Position numbers and translations under genes: made by a program | Part shown: piece after piece, positions 21,710 to 29,955 of the stretch | How positions within the stretch are numbered: the stretch's first letter is position 1 | Layout: each line of letters opens with the position of its first letter | The notes under the pieces: model-generated | Databases searched by the model: none | The model's input: the letters and a program-made list of their open reading frames with translations, nothing else | What the model was told of the DNA's origin: nothing | From: Leifsonia sp. C5G2 | Lineage (GTDB): Bacteria; Actinomycetota; Actinomycetes; Actinomycetales; Microbacteriaceae | Length of the DNA stretch: 64,000 nucleotides | Direction: 5' to 3' | Assembly: GCF_013359685.1 (NCBI RefSeq) | Contig: NZ_JABFMV010000011.1 | Location: 100,727 to 164,726 of the forward strand

Positions 21710-21759
21710 CCGCTCGCCTCCCACCCGGTCGATCCTCCTCGCCGGCGGGCCGCACGGGC

Positions 21760-21773
21760 GGGACCTAGGGCCC
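21760..21773. promoter_or_regulatory. DosR-like box B between the PRT-fusion and pfkB genes
   Basis: GGGACCTAGGGCCC fits GGGACTWWAGTCCC at 11 of 14 positions and is itself nearly palindromic. It lies in the 141-bp divergent space and could serve both genes. Confidence 0.6.
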
Positions 21774-21850
21774 GCGGCACCCGTCCGCCGGCCGCTACAG
21801 TCGGCGCCACCGCGGCTGAGCGCGGCGTACCCGAGAAGGAGGCCGCCACG

Positions 21851-22813
21851 ATGGAGCAGCATCCCGTCGACGCCCGCCCGGTCCGGCAGATCCTCACCGT
21901 GACCCTGAATCCCGCCCTCGACATCAGCGCGTCCACGCAGGAGGTGGTCAGGGAGCACAAGCTGCGCTGCAGCGGGAGCCGCCTGGACCCCGGCGGGGGC
22001 GGCGTCAACGTGTCGCGGGTCATCCACCGCCTGGGCGGCCGGAGCCTCGCCCTGTACACCGCGGGAGGCCCGATCGGCGAGGCCTACCGGCGCCTCGTCG
22101 ACGCCGAGCGCGTGCCGAGCGTGGTCGTGCCGATCGCCGGGCAGACCCGGCAGAGCCTCAGCGTGGAGGAGCGGGCGACGGGAGCGCAGTACCGCTTCGT
22201 GCTCGAGGGGCCGACCCTCAGCGTGGAGGAGTGGGGCGCGTGCCTCGATGTGATCGGGCAGACCGTCGCTCCCGGCGGCTTCCTGGTGGCGAGCGGGAGC
22301 CTCCCGCCGGGCGTCCCGGCGGACTTCTACGCGAGGGCCGTGCGGCTGGCGCGGGAGGCGGGGGCGGAGTGCGTCGTCGACGCGTCCGGGCCCGCGCTCG
22401 GCGCGGCTCTGGCCGAGGGGGTCTTCGCGGTCGCGCCGAGCGGGCGGGAGCTCGAACAGCTCGCCGGCGCCCCGCTGCCGACCCTCGACGACCGGATCGA
22501 CGCGGCCACCGCACTGGTCGCGGACGGCTCGGCGCGCTATGTCGCCCTCACGCTCGGCGCCGAGGGTGCCGTCCTCGTCTCGGCGGAAGGCGTTCTGCGG
22601 CTCGCGGCGCCCGTGGTGGACGTCGTCAGCGCCGTCGGCGCCGGCGACGCCTTCGTCGCGGGCTTCGTCCTCCGGCTCGCCCAGTCGCGGCCGGTGGAGG
22701 CGGCGTTCCGCGCGGCCGTGGCGGCCGGAACCGCCGCCGTCATCACCCCGGCGACCGCGCTCTGCGACCGCGCCGACGTCGAACGGTTCGAGGTGATGCT
22801 CGACCGGGCCTGA
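21851..22813 (+). CDS. PfkB-family sugar-phosphate kinase (phosphofructokinase II / 1-phosphofructokinase type)
   Basis: This 320-residue ribokinase-fold enzyme begins with TVTLNPALDISAS, characteristic of the 1-PFK/PfkB/tagatose-6-P kinase branch. It has the GGGGVNVSRVIHRLGG signature (about residues 46-62) and the catalytic anion-hole motif VSAVGAGDAFVAGFVL (about 258-273, Asp base). The ribosome-binding site AGAAGGAGG precedes ATG 21851. In mycobacteria the equivalent pfkB (Rv2029c) belongs to the DosR dormancy regulon, and here too it sits next to a PRT fusion gene and a DosR-like box. Fructose-6-phosphate is the likely substrate; tagatose-6-phosphate or fructose-1-phosphate cannot be excluded. 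Confidence 0.85.
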   Translation: MEQHPVDARPVRQILTVTLNPALDISASTQEVVREHKLRCSGSRLDPGGGGVNVSRVIHRLGGRSLALYTAGGPIGEAYRRLVDAERVPSVVVPIAGQTRQSLSVEERATGAQYRFVLEGPTLSVEEWGACLDVIGQTVAPGGFLVASGSLPPGVPADFYARAVRLAREAGAECVVDASGPALGAALAEGVFAVAPSGRELEQLAGAPLPTLDDRIDAATALVADGSARYVALTLGAEGAVLVSAEGVLRLAAPVVDVVSAVGAGDAFVAGFVLRLAQSRPVEAAFRAAVAAGTAAVITPATALCDRADVERFEVMLDRA

Positions 22814-22831
22814 CCGCCCGGCCGCGACGGC

Positions 22832-22845
22832 GGGCCGAAAGCCCC
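22832..22845. promoter_or_regulatory. DosR-like box C upstream of ppsA
   Basis: GGGCCGAAAGCCCC (reverse GGGGCTTTCGGCCC) matches the DosR-type consensus at 11 of 14 positions and resembles box A. It lies 84 nt before the ppsA start. Confidence 0.55.
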
Positions 22846-22928
22846 TGTGCCGGCCGTCGCGGCGGGACGTACCGTCGCCCCGACGCGTGGGCGCCACCGG
22901 CGGCGCCACGGCGGATCGGAGGAGACCG

Positions 22929-25358
22929 GTGGACGGGTTCGTCTTGTGGTTCGACGAGGTCGGGATGGACGATGTTCCGCGGGTGGGCGGCAAGAACGCC
23001 TCCCTCGGAGAGATGACCGGATCGTTGACGCCGGAGGGCATCCGCGTCCCGGACGGGTTCGCGACGACGGCCTCCGCGTACCGCGCGTTCGTCGCAGAGA
23101 ACGGGATCGAGCCGGCCCTGCGCGAGCAGCTCGAGCGCTACCGCTCCGGTGCCGTGACGCTGCGGGAGGCCGGGCAGGAGTTGCGCAGGCTGTTCCTGTC
23201 GGCGGAGTTCCCTCCCGCCATCGCGGACGCCGTCCTCCGCGCCTACCGGCGGCTCGGCGAGCGGACCGGCACGCCGACGCCCGCCGTCGCCGTGCGCTCC
23301 AGCGCGACGGCGGAAGACCTCCCGGAGGCGAGCTTCGCCGGAGCCCAGGAGACCTTCCTCAACGTCGCGGGCGAGCAGGCCGTGCTGACGGCCTGCCGTC
23401 GCTGTTACGCATCCCTCTTCACCGACCGGGCGATCGCGTACCGCGAGGCGCAAGGGTTCGACCACCTGGCAGTGGCGCTCTCGATCGGCGTCCAGTCGAT
23501 GGTTCGCTCCGACCTCGGCGCGTCGGGGGTCATGTTCACCATCGACACGGAGACAGGCTTCCCGGACGTCGTGGTCATCAGCGCCGCGTGGGGCCTCGGG
23601 GAGCTCGTGGTGCAGGGCGCGGTCGACCCGGACCGGTACCAGGTGTTCACGCCGTTGCTCGACCGGCCCGGCGCCGAGCCCATCATCGAGAAGGCCCTCG
23701 GCGCGAAGGCCCGCATGATGGTCTACGGCGAGGGCGGCACCGCACGCACCCGGACGCTCGACACCCCGGCCCGCCGCCGCGCCGCGTTCACGCTGACCGA
23801 CGACGAGATCCTCCAGCTGGCGCGCTGGGGGCGGTCGGTGCAGAAGCACTACGGCCGGCCGATGGATGTGGAGTGGGCGCGCGACGGGATGACCGGCGAG
23901 CTCTTCCTGGTGCAGGCGCGGCCGGAGACCGTGCAGTCGGTGAAGACGCGTCCCGTGTTCGTGGAGCACCACCTGACCGAGACGGGTCCGCTGCTGCTCT
24001 CCGGCGCCGCGATCGGCGATGCGATCGCGGCCGGGACCGTGTGCGTCATCCGCGACCCGTCGCAGATCGCGCGCTTCACGGACGGCGCGATCCTCGTGGC
24101 CGAGATGACCGACCCCGACTGGGTGGCCGTGATCGCGCGGGCCTCCGGGATCGTCACGGATCACGGAGGATCCACCAGCCACGCGGCGATCGTCGCCCGC
24201 GAATTGGGCATCCCGGCGGTGGTGGGCACAGGATCCGGAACGGAGACCCTGCGCGACGGCCAGCCCGTGACTCTCTCCTGCGCCGAGGGCGATGTCGGTC
24301 ACGTCTACGGCGGTGAGCTCGCGTTCGAGACCACTGAGGTCGACCTGAGCCGCGTCCCGGCGACGCGGACCCGCGTGAACGTCAACGTGGCGAGCCCGAG
24401 CGCCGCCTTCCGCTGGTGGCGCCTCCCCGCCGCCGGTGTGGGTCTCGCCCGGATGGAGTTCATCGTCAACAACGTGATCGGCGTGCACCCGATGGCGCTC
24501 GTGCATCCCGACCGGGTGGACGCGGACGCGCGCGCGAGGATCCGGGAGCTGACGGCCGGGTTCGACGACCCGAAGGACTTCTTCGTCGAGAAGCTGGCCC
24601 GCGGGATCGCCAAGCTCGCCGCGCCGTACCACCCGCACGACGTGGTCGTGCGCCTCAGCGACTTCAAGGCGAGCGAGTACGCGCACCTGCTCGGCGGGGA
24701 GGCGTTCGAGGAGCCGGAGGAGAACCCGATGCTGGGCTTCCGCGGCGCCTCCCGCTACTACCACCCGCGCTACCGCGAGGGGTTCGCGCTGGAGTGCGCC
24801 GCCCTGAAGCGCGCACGGGAGCTGCTCGGGTTCGCCAACATCATCCCGATGGTGCCGTTCTGCCGCACACCCGGCGAGGCCGACCGCGTGCTGGAGGAGA
24901 TGGCCGCCAACGGGCTGGTGCGCGGCGAGCAGGGCCTTCGCGTCTACATGATGTGCGAGATCCCCTCGAACGTTATCCGCGCGTCCGAGTTCGCGCGCCG
25001 CTTCGACGGCTTCTCGATCGGGTCGAACGACCTCACGCAGCTGGTGCTCGGCGTCGACCGCGACTCCGAGCTGCTGGCGCCGCTGTTCGACGAGCGCGAC
25101 GCGGCGGTCGAGTGGATGATCGCCGAGGCGATCCGGCGGGCGCACGAGGCGGGGATCACGATCGGGATCTGCGGCCAGGCGCCGAGCGACCACCCCGACT
25201 TCGCCGCCTTCTTGGTCGAGCAGGGCATCGACTCCATCTCGCTCAACCCGGACAGCCTGCTGCGGACCATCGGACGGATCGCGGAGGCCGAGGCGGCGGA
25301 GCCGCCGCGCGCTCAGCCGGCCGACACGCCGAAGACGCGGAGGACCGTGTCGATCTGA
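22929..25358 (+). CDS. ppsA: Phosphoenolpyruvate synthase
   Basis: This 809-residue enzyme makes PEP from pyruvate and ATP (AMP and phosphate formed). GTG 22929 has GGAGGAG upstream. The N-terminal ATP-grasp domain shows GGKNASLGEM and VRSSATAEDLPEASFAGAQET. The phosphohistidine is in HGGSTSHAAIVARELG (His about residue 418). The C-terminal TIM-barrel PEP/pyruvate domain has NPMLGFRGASRY, GSNDLTQLVLGVDRDS and the catalytic Cys in GICGQAPSDHP (about 750). In the context of a DosR-like box it may support gluconeogenic or energy-limited metabolism. Its 3' end overlaps the small convergent membrane gene by 46 nt. Confidence 0.93.
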   Translation: MDGFVLWFDEVGMDDVPRVGGKNASLGEMTGSLTPEGIRVPDGFATTASAYRAFVAENGIEPALREQLERYRSGAVTLREAGQELRRLFLSAEFPPAIADAVLRAYRRLGERTGTPTPAVAVRSSATAEDLPEASFAGAQETFLNVAGEQAVLTACRRCYASLFTDRAIAYREAQGFDHLAVALSIGVQSMVRSDLGASGVMFTIDTETGFPDVVVISAAWGLGELVVQGAVDPDRYQVFTPLLDRPGAEPIIEKALGAKARMMVYGEGGTARTRTLDTPARRRAAFTLTDDEILQLARWGRSVQKHYGRPMDVEWARDGMTGELFLVQARPETVQSVKTRPVFVEHHLTETGPLLLSGAAIGDAIAAGTVCVIRDPSQIARFTDGAILVAEMTDPDWVAVIARASGIVTDHGGSTSHAAIVARELGIPAVVGTGSGTETLRDGQPVTLSCAEGDVGHVYGGELAFETTEVDLSRVPATRTRVNVNVASPSAAFRWWRLPAAGVGLARMEFIVNNVIGVHPMALVHPDRVDADARARIRELTAGFDDPKDFFVEKLARGIAKLAAPYHPHDVVVRLSDFKASEYAHLLGGEAFEEPEENPMLGFRGASRYYHPRYREGFALECAALKRARELLGFANIIPMVPFCRTPGEADRVLEEMAANGLVRGEQGLRVYMMCEIPSNVIRASEFARRFDGFSIGSNDLTQLVLGVDRDSELLAPLFDERDAAVEWMIAEAIRRAHEAGITIGICGQAPSDHPDFAAFLVEQGIDSISLNPDSLLRTIGRIAEAEAAEPPRAQPADTPKTRRTVSI

Positions 25359-25486
25359 GACGCGTAGATCACGGAGAGGAGCTGCAGCGCCAGCACGGCG
25401 ATCGCGAAGAGCAGCACGGCCCAGACGACGGCCAGGCCCGCCATCTCCAGCAGGGCCCCGGAGCGCGCCGGGCGTCCGGCGCTCAT
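25313..25486 (-). CDS. 57-residue single-TM membrane protein
   Basis: The start codon overlaps the stop of the BON gene (ATGA at 25483-25486), so it is translationally coupled to it. One long hydrophobic helix (about residues 16-38, AGLAVVWAVLLFAIAVLALQ) is followed by a short polar/hydrophobic tail. I recognise no family. The coupling and co-directional position argue that it is real although it is small and overlaps the 3' end of ppsA on the other strand. Confidence 0.6.
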   Translation of the reverse strand: MSAGRPARSGALLEMAGLAVVWAVLLFAIAVLALQLLSVIYASQIDTVLRVFGVSAG

Positions 25487-26172
25487 CGTCCGTCCCCCAG
25501 GTGCACCTGGAGCAGGTTGTGGACCATCGTGACGTTCGGCGAAGACCAGGCGGTGACCTCCGCCTCGTGCTTCTCGATCCACGAGCGGACCGTGCCGGTG
25601 AGGGTGAGCTCCGTGCCGTCGGAGGTGACGACGATGTTCCGGGCGTCGAGGGCGGCGTTGCGGACGATCGCCTGACGGACCCGGTGCTCGACGTCCTGGG
25701 CGTCGGGTCGTCCCGTCAGCTGCACCCGGTTCTCCACCCTGTGCACGCCGCGGAGCTGCTGCACGGCCCGGGCGGCCGCCGTGCGCTGGAAGTCCCAGTC
25801 GACCAGGCCGGTCAGGATGACCGTGTGCCCGTCCACCTCGACGTGGATGCCCTTCGGCGGGAGGCCCGAGGTCCAGCTGAGCACGTCGTCCACCGCCTTC
25901 GCGAGCTCGACGCCCTCGGGCTCCCCGGCGACGGGTCGCAGCTCGAGCTCGTCGTTGACGGCGCGGACGCCGGTCACCCGCTGCGCGGTCATCACCGCGG
26001 CCAGGCGCTGGCTGAGCGTGCGCACGTGGCCGCTGAGCGTGACCACGCCGGCATCGACGGCGACGCCGATGTGCGCGGGGTCGTCGAGCGCGGGCTGCCA
26101 GCCCAGCTCCGACTGGACGTCGTGACGGATCTTGAGGTCCTCGGCGGAATGCGTGACGGTCTTGGTGTTCAT
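25483..26172 (-). CDS. Triple BON-domain protein
   Basis: This 229-residue protein consists of three BON modules (about residues 12-80, 88-155 and 158-226). Each has the pattern VxVxxGxVTLxGxVxxxxxRxxA, for example VAVDAGVVTLSGHV, VEVDGHTVILTGLV and DGTELTLTGTV. No signal peptide is visible, so it may be cytoplasmic. BON domains bind lipid or cell-envelope components, and such triple-BON proteins occur in actinobacterial stress regulons. A DosR-like box lies 37 nt upstream of its start. It is coupled to the 57-residue membrane protein. Confidence 0.82.
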   Translation of the reverse strand: MNTKTVTHSAEDLKIRHDVQSELGWQPALDDPAHIGVAVDAGVVTLSGHVRTLSQRLAAVMTAQRVTGVRAVNDELELRPVAGEPEGVELAKAVDDVLSWTSGLPPKGIHVEVDGHTVILTGLVDWDFQRTAAARAVQQLRGVHRVENRVQLTGRPDAQDVEHRVRQAIVRNAALDARNIVVTSDGTELTLTGTVRSWIEKHEAEVTAWSSPNVTMVHNLLQVHLGDGR

Positions 26173-26208
26173 ACGCCAAGGGTGCGATCGACGGGGTCTG
26201 TGCTGTGA

Positions 26209-26222
26209 GGGCCGAAAGTCCT
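26209..26222. promoter_or_regulatory. DosR-like box D upstream of the BON gene
   Basis: GGGCCGAAAGTCCT (reverse AGGACTTTCGGCCC) shares GGGCCGAAAG with box C and fits the DosR-type consensus at 11 of 14 positions. It stands in the 75-bp space between the BON start and the preceding minus-strand gene. Confidence 0.55.
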
Positions 26223-26247
26223 CCGCCGAGCGAGTGCGGCCGGGTCG

Positions 26248-26664
26248 CTAGGAGGCGCCGAGCACCCACGCCCAGCTCAGGAGGATGAGCACGAACATGT
26301 CCACGAACACGAAGGCGATCGACAGGACGGCGATGAACAGCACGACCGCGATGAGCTCGATCACCCGGAAGAACAGGGCGTTCCCGCCGCTGTCGAGGTG
26401 CGGCGCGAACCGCCGGAGCATCAGCCCGGAGCAGCAGAAGGGCGCCGCCATCGCGACCAGGAGCACGCCGGTGTAGGCGGCGCCACCCGCTCCGATCCTC
26501 AGCTGCGCCAGGCCGAACAGCGCAGGCCCGAGTACCGCGAGTCCGAGCCCGATGAACAACTGCCCGTGGCCGGCCCACCACACCGCGCGGGCCAGGCGCC
26601 CGAGTCCTGCGGGCGGCATTCTGCGGTACCAGCGCACGCCTGGCGCGACGACGACATCCCCCAT
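26248..26664 (-). CDS. Four-TM membrane protein of unknown function
   Basis: The 138-residue protein has four hydrophobic segments (about residues 32-53, 58-80, 96-113 and 115-137) and a charged N-terminus with VRWYRRMPPAGLGRLARAVWW. A CC pair lies in the second-third region (APFCCSGLMLRRF). I recognise no family. TAGCCT on the minus strand lies 6 nt before its ATG, so the mRNA is probably leaderless. Although it precedes the BON gene, that gene has its own box. Confidence 0.6.
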   Translation of the reverse strand: MGDVVVAPGVRWYRRMPPAGLGRLARAVWWAGHGQLFIGLGLAVLGPALFGLAQLRIGAGGAAYTGVLLVAMAAPFCCSGLMLRRFAPHLDSGGNALFFRVIELIAVVLFIAVLSIAFVFVDMFVLILLSWAWVLGAS

Positions 26665-26670
26665 GGGCCG

Positions 26671-26706
26671 AGGCTACCCGACCGTCGTGCACGGACGCCG
26701 TAGCCT
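26671..26706. promoter_or_regulatory. Back-to-back -10 elements for two leaderless genes
   Basis: TAGCCT on the minus strand (26676-26671) is 6 nt from the membrane-protein ATG. TAGCCT on the plus strand (26701-26706) is 6 nt from the acetyltransferase ATG. The intergenic space is only 48 bp and no ribosome-binding site is seen for either gene. Confidence 0.55.
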
Positions 26707-26712
26707 GATGGG

Positions 26713-27231
26713 ATGGGGAATGTCGAGGTGAGGCCGGCGCGGACGGACGACGCCGAAGGGATGGCGCGCGTGCACGTCCAGTCGTGGCGTGAGACCTACC
26801 GCGGGATCATGCCCGACGCCGTGCTCGACGACCCGGAGGCGCCGGCCAGGCGGGAGCGGATGTGGACGACGGTGCTCTCGGACGACCGGTACGCCGCCAA
26901 CACTTTCGCGGTCGCCGAGGTGGACGGCCGGATCGTCGGCATCGCGATGTCCGGCCCCGCGGACCCGCAGCACGGCGACGTGCGCGAACTCCAGGTTCTC
27001 TACCTGCTCGCCGGGCACCACGGGTCGGGGCTCGGCCGCCGGCTGCTGCAGGCGGTGGTTCCCGACGGGACGGCCGCCGCGCTCTGGGTCGCCGACCCGA
27101 ACCCGCGGGCGCAGGCGTTCTACCGCGCCGCGGGCTTCGCCCCGGACGGCGGAACCAAGGTGGAGGAGGGTGTCCGCCACCTCCACCTGGTGCGTCCGGC
27201 GGCCGCGACTACACCTGCGCGCCCAGCTTGA
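26713..27231 (+). CDS. GNAT-family N-acetyltransferase
   Basis: The 172-residue protein has the GNAT fold: VRPARTDDAEGMARVHVQSWRETYRG at the N-terminus (the RimI-like start), the central AVAEVDGRIVGIA strand and the acetyl-CoA loop YLLAGHHGSGLGRRLL (about residues 96-111; Q/RxxGxG/A). It closes with NPRAQAFYRAAGFAPDGG. The substrate cannot be inferred. It overlaps the end of hpaD by 23 nt tail to tail. Confidence 0.8.
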   Translation: MGNVEVRPARTDDAEGMARVHVQSWRETYRGIMPDAVLDDPEAPARRERMWTTVLSDDRYAANTFAVAEVDGRIVGIAMSGPADPQHGDVRELQVLYLLAGHHGSGLGRRLLQAVVPDGTAAALWVADPNPRAQAFYRAAGFAPDGGTKVEEGVRHLHLVRPAAATTPARPA

Positions 27232-28348
27232 AGCCCTGCGCCTCGTCGCCCTTGCGGGTGTAGGAGAAGCCGTCGGCGCCGATGGTCACGTCCATCTCGG
27301 AGTCGTCGGTGCGGGAGGTCAGCGGCTGCGGGTTCCCGTCGAGGTCGAGCACGGTCGAGGCCTCCGTGTACCAGGACGGGACGACGGGGTTGCCCCACCA
27401 GTCGCGGCGCTGGTTGTCGTGCACGTCCCAGGTGACCACCGGGTTGTCCGGGTCGCCGGTGTAGTAGTCCTGGGTGTAGATCTCCACGCGGTGGCCGTCG
27501 GGGTCGCGGAGGTACAGGTAGAACGCGTTCGAGACGCCGTGCCGGCCAGGTCCGCGCTCGATGCAGTCGCTGCGGCGGAGGGCGCCGAGCTTGTCGCAGA
27601 TTGCGATGATGTTGTGCTTCTCGTGGGTGGCGAACGCGACGTGGTGCATCCGCGGTCCGTCGCCGCCGGTCATGGCGGTGTCGTGCACGGTCGGCTTGCG
27701 GCGCATCCAGGCGGCGTAGGTGGTGCCGGCCTCGTCCTGGATGTCCTCGGTCACGCGGAAGCCGAGGTCCTCCATGTACGCGACGGCACGCGGCACATCC
27801 GGCGTGACCTGGTTGAAGTGGTCGAGCCGGACAAGCGCGCCCGGAGTGTAGAGGTCGTAGCGCCAGGCCAGGCGCTCCACGTGCTCCACCTCGTAGAAGA
27901 ACTCGTAGGGGAAGCCGAGCGGGTCCTCCACGCGCACGGAGTCGCCGATGCCCTTCGTGAAGCCCTCCGCACGGCGCTCCACCCGGCACCCGAGCTCGGA
28001 GTAGAACGCGACGGCGCGGTCGAGGTCCTCCGGGGTGCGGACGCGGTACGAGAACGCGGCGACCGCGGCCACCGGGCCCTTCCGCAGCACCAGGTTGTGG
28101 TGGATGAACTCCTCGAAGGAGCGCAGGTAGACGGTGTCCTCGTCCTCCTCGGTGACGACGAGGTCGAGCACGTCGACGTAGAACTCGCGGCTGGCGGCGA
28201 GGTCGGTGACGACGAGTTCCATGTAGGCGCAGCGGACGACGTCGGGCGGCGTCGCCTTGGGGGTCCGGATGCGGTGGGTCGGCGCCGGGATCGGGTCGCC
28301 GTCGGTCACGGCGGGCTCGGGGGCGTCCGGGGTGATGGGTGAGGTCAT
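27209..28348 (-). CDS. hpaD: Homoprotocatechuate (3,4-dihydroxyphenylacetate) 2,3-dioxygenase
   Basis: This enzyme opens the ring of 3,4-dihydroxyphenylacetate next to the hydroxyls, giving 5-carboxymethyl-2-hydroxymuconate semialdehyde. The 379-residue two-module VOC protein resembles the Fe/Mn enzymes of Brevibacterium fuscum and Arthrobacter. The metal ligands are seen as His in RLDHFNQV (about 177), His in RMHHVAFATH (about 236) and Glu in GHRVEIYTQDY (about 289). The spacings of 59 and 53 equal those of the known enzymes, with a 22-residue N-terminal extension. The C-terminal lid has NRRDWWGNPVVPSWYTEAS-like sequence. It is the last gene of the hpa operon, 33 nt after hpaE. Confidence 0.94.
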   Translation of the reverse strand: MTSPITPDAPEPAVTDGDPIPAPTHRIRTPKATPPDVVRCAYMELVVTDLAASREFYVDVLDLVVTEEDEDTVYLRSFEEFIHHNLVLRKGPVAAVAAFSYRVRTPEDLDRAVAFYSELGCRVERRAEGFTKGIGDSVRVEDPLGFPYEFFYEVEHVERLAWRYDLYTPGALVRLDHFNQVTPDVPRAVAYMEDLGFRVTEDIQDEAGTTYAAWMRRKPTVHDTAMTGGDGPRMHHVAFATHEKHNIIAICDKLGALRRSDCIERGPGRHGVSNAFYLYLRDPDGHRVEIYTQDYYTGDPDNPVVTWDVHDNQRRDWWGNPVVPSWYTEASTVLDLDGNPQPLTSRTDDSEMDVTIGADGFSYTRKGDEAQGFKLGAQV

Positions 28349-28381
28349 GTCAGAGCTTCCTTGCTGTGGTGGGGGAGGGGA

Positions 28382-29929
28382 TCAGGCGTCGCCGGCGTCC
28401 TCGGCCGCCTCGGCGGCCTCCTCGGGACGGTGCGCGGTCGCGCCGAACCGGGCGGTGTGGACCGGGCCGAGCGTGATGTGGACCGCCTGCTGGTCGGTGT
28501 AGAAGTCGATCGAGCGGTAGCCGCCCTCGTGTCCGAGCCCGGACGCCTTCACGCCGCCGAACGGGGTGCGGAGGTCGCGGACGTTGTGGGAGTTGAGCCA
28601 CACCATCCCGGCCTCGACGTTCTGCGCGAAGGTGTGGGCGCGCTCCAGGTCGCTGGTCCAGATGTAGGCGGCGAGGCCGTAGCGGACGCCGTTGGCGAGC
28701 TCCAGCGCCTCCTCGTCGGAAGCGAACGGGGTGATGGCGACGACCGGGCCGAAAATCTCCTCCTGGAAGATGCGCGCATCCGGGGAGACGTCGGCGAACA
28801 CGGTCGGAGCGACGTAGTTGCCGGTCTCCAGGCCCTCCGGGCGGCCGCCGCCGGCGAGCAGGCGGCCCTCCTGCTTGCCGAGCTCGACGTACGACATGAC
28901 CTTGTCGTAGTGCTCCGGGTGGACGAGCGCGCCGACCTCGGTCTTCGGGTCGTGCGGGTCGCCGACGACGATGTGCTTCGCGCGTTCGGCGTACCGCTCC
29001 AGGAACTCGTCGTAGACCGGGCGCTCGACCAGGATGCGGGAGCCGGCGGTGCAGCGCTCGCCGTTCAGCGAGAACACGCCGAACAAGGTGGAGTCGATCG
29101 CGGCGTCGAGGTCGGCGTCGGCGAAGACGACGGCGGGCGACTTGCCGCCGAGCTCCATCGAGAGCCCCTTCAGGAACGGCGCGGCGTTGGCGAAGATGAT
29201 CTGCCCGGTCCGGCTCTCGCCGGTGAACGAGATGAGCGGCACATCCGGGTGCTTGACCAGCGCGTCTCCGGCCTCCTCGCCGAGGCCGTTGACGAGGTTG
29301 AAGACGCCGTCGGGCAGGCCGGCAGCACGGAAGATCTCCGCCCACAGGCTCGCCGACAGCGGCGTGAACTCGGCGGGCTTCAGCACGACGGTGTTGCCGG
29401 TCGCGAGCGCCGGGGCCAGCTTCCAGCTCTCCAGCATGAACGGCGTGTTCCACGGCGTGATGAGGCCGGCGACCCCGATCGGCTTGCGGTTGACGTAGTT
29501 CAGCTGGCTGCCGGGGACCTTGTAGGCGTCGTCGGCCTGCGCGACGATCAGGTCGGCGAAGAACCGGAAGTTCTCCGCCGCGCGCTGCGCCTGCCCGAGC
29601 GCCTGCGTGATCGGGAGGCCGGTGTCGAAGGTCTCCAGCTCCGCGAGGCGGGCGTCCTGCGCCTCCACCGCGTCGGCGATGCGGTTCAGCACGCGAGCCC
29701 GCTCGCGCGGCTTCATGCGCGGCCAGGGGCCGTCTGCGAAGGCGCGGTGCGCGGCGGCGACGGCGAGGTCGATGTCCTCCTTCTGGCCGGCCGCGGCCTG
29801 AACGTAGGTCTCGTTCGACACCGGGTCGAGGACGTCGAAGGTCTTGCCCGAGACGCTGTCGACGAACCGGCCGTCGATGAAGTGCTGGATCTTGTCCGGA
29901 AGGTTCTCCGGGATGTGGTGCTGCGCCAT
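28382..29929 (-). CDS. hpaE: 5-carboxymethyl-2-hydroxymuconate semialdehyde dehydrogenase
   Basis: HpaE oxidises the ring-cleavage product to the dicarboxylic acid with NAD+. The 515-residue ALDH has the NAD-binding GNTVVLKPAEFTPLSA block, catalytic Glu in MELGGKSPAVV (about residue 270) and catalytic Cys in FSLNGERCTAGSRILV (about 303). It ends with PFGGVKASGLGHEGG. Start MAQHHIPENLPDK is taken at 29929, with GGAGG just upstream, although the frame is open further. A C-terminal alanine/glutamate-rich tail (about 15 residues) is extra. It lies between the GntR gene and hpaD in the same orientation. Confidence 0.92.
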   Translation of the reverse strand: MAQHHIPENLPDKIQHFIDGRFVDSVSGKTFDVLDPVSNETYVQAAAGQKEDIDLAVAAAHRAFADGPWPRMKPRERARVLNRIADAVEAQDARLAELETFDTGLPITQALGQAQRAAENFRFFADLIVAQADDAYKVPGSQLNYVNRKPIGVAGLITPWNTPFMLESWKLAPALATGNTVVLKPAEFTPLSASLWAEIFRAAGLPDGVFNLVNGLGEEAGDALVKHPDVPLISFTGESRTGQIIFANAAPFLKGLSMELGGKSPAVVFADADLDAAIDSTLFGVFSLNGERCTAGSRILVERPVYDEFLERYAERAKHIVVGDPHDPKTEVGALVHPEHYDKVMSYVELGKQEGRLLAGGGRPEGLETGNYVAPTVFADVSPDARIFQEEIFGPVVAITPFASDEEALELANGVRYGLAAYIWTSDLERAHTFAQNVEAGMVWLNSHNVRDLRTPFGGVKASGLGHEGGYRSIDFYTDQQAVHITLGPVHTARFGATAHRPEEAAEAAEDAGDA

Positions 29930-29955
29930 GCGCGGCCTCCGTTCGATGGGTGCGG

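Noticed and set aside
20432..21850. Upstream extension of the pfkB frame
   Set aside because: It is the antisense of the PRT-hydrolase gene and has no similarity; the ATG at 21851 has a good ribosome-binding site.
22864..22880. A fifth DosR-like box (GGGACGTACCGTCGCCC) before ppsA
   Set aside because: The spacing between half-sites is wrong and one half carries an insertion, so it was not counted.
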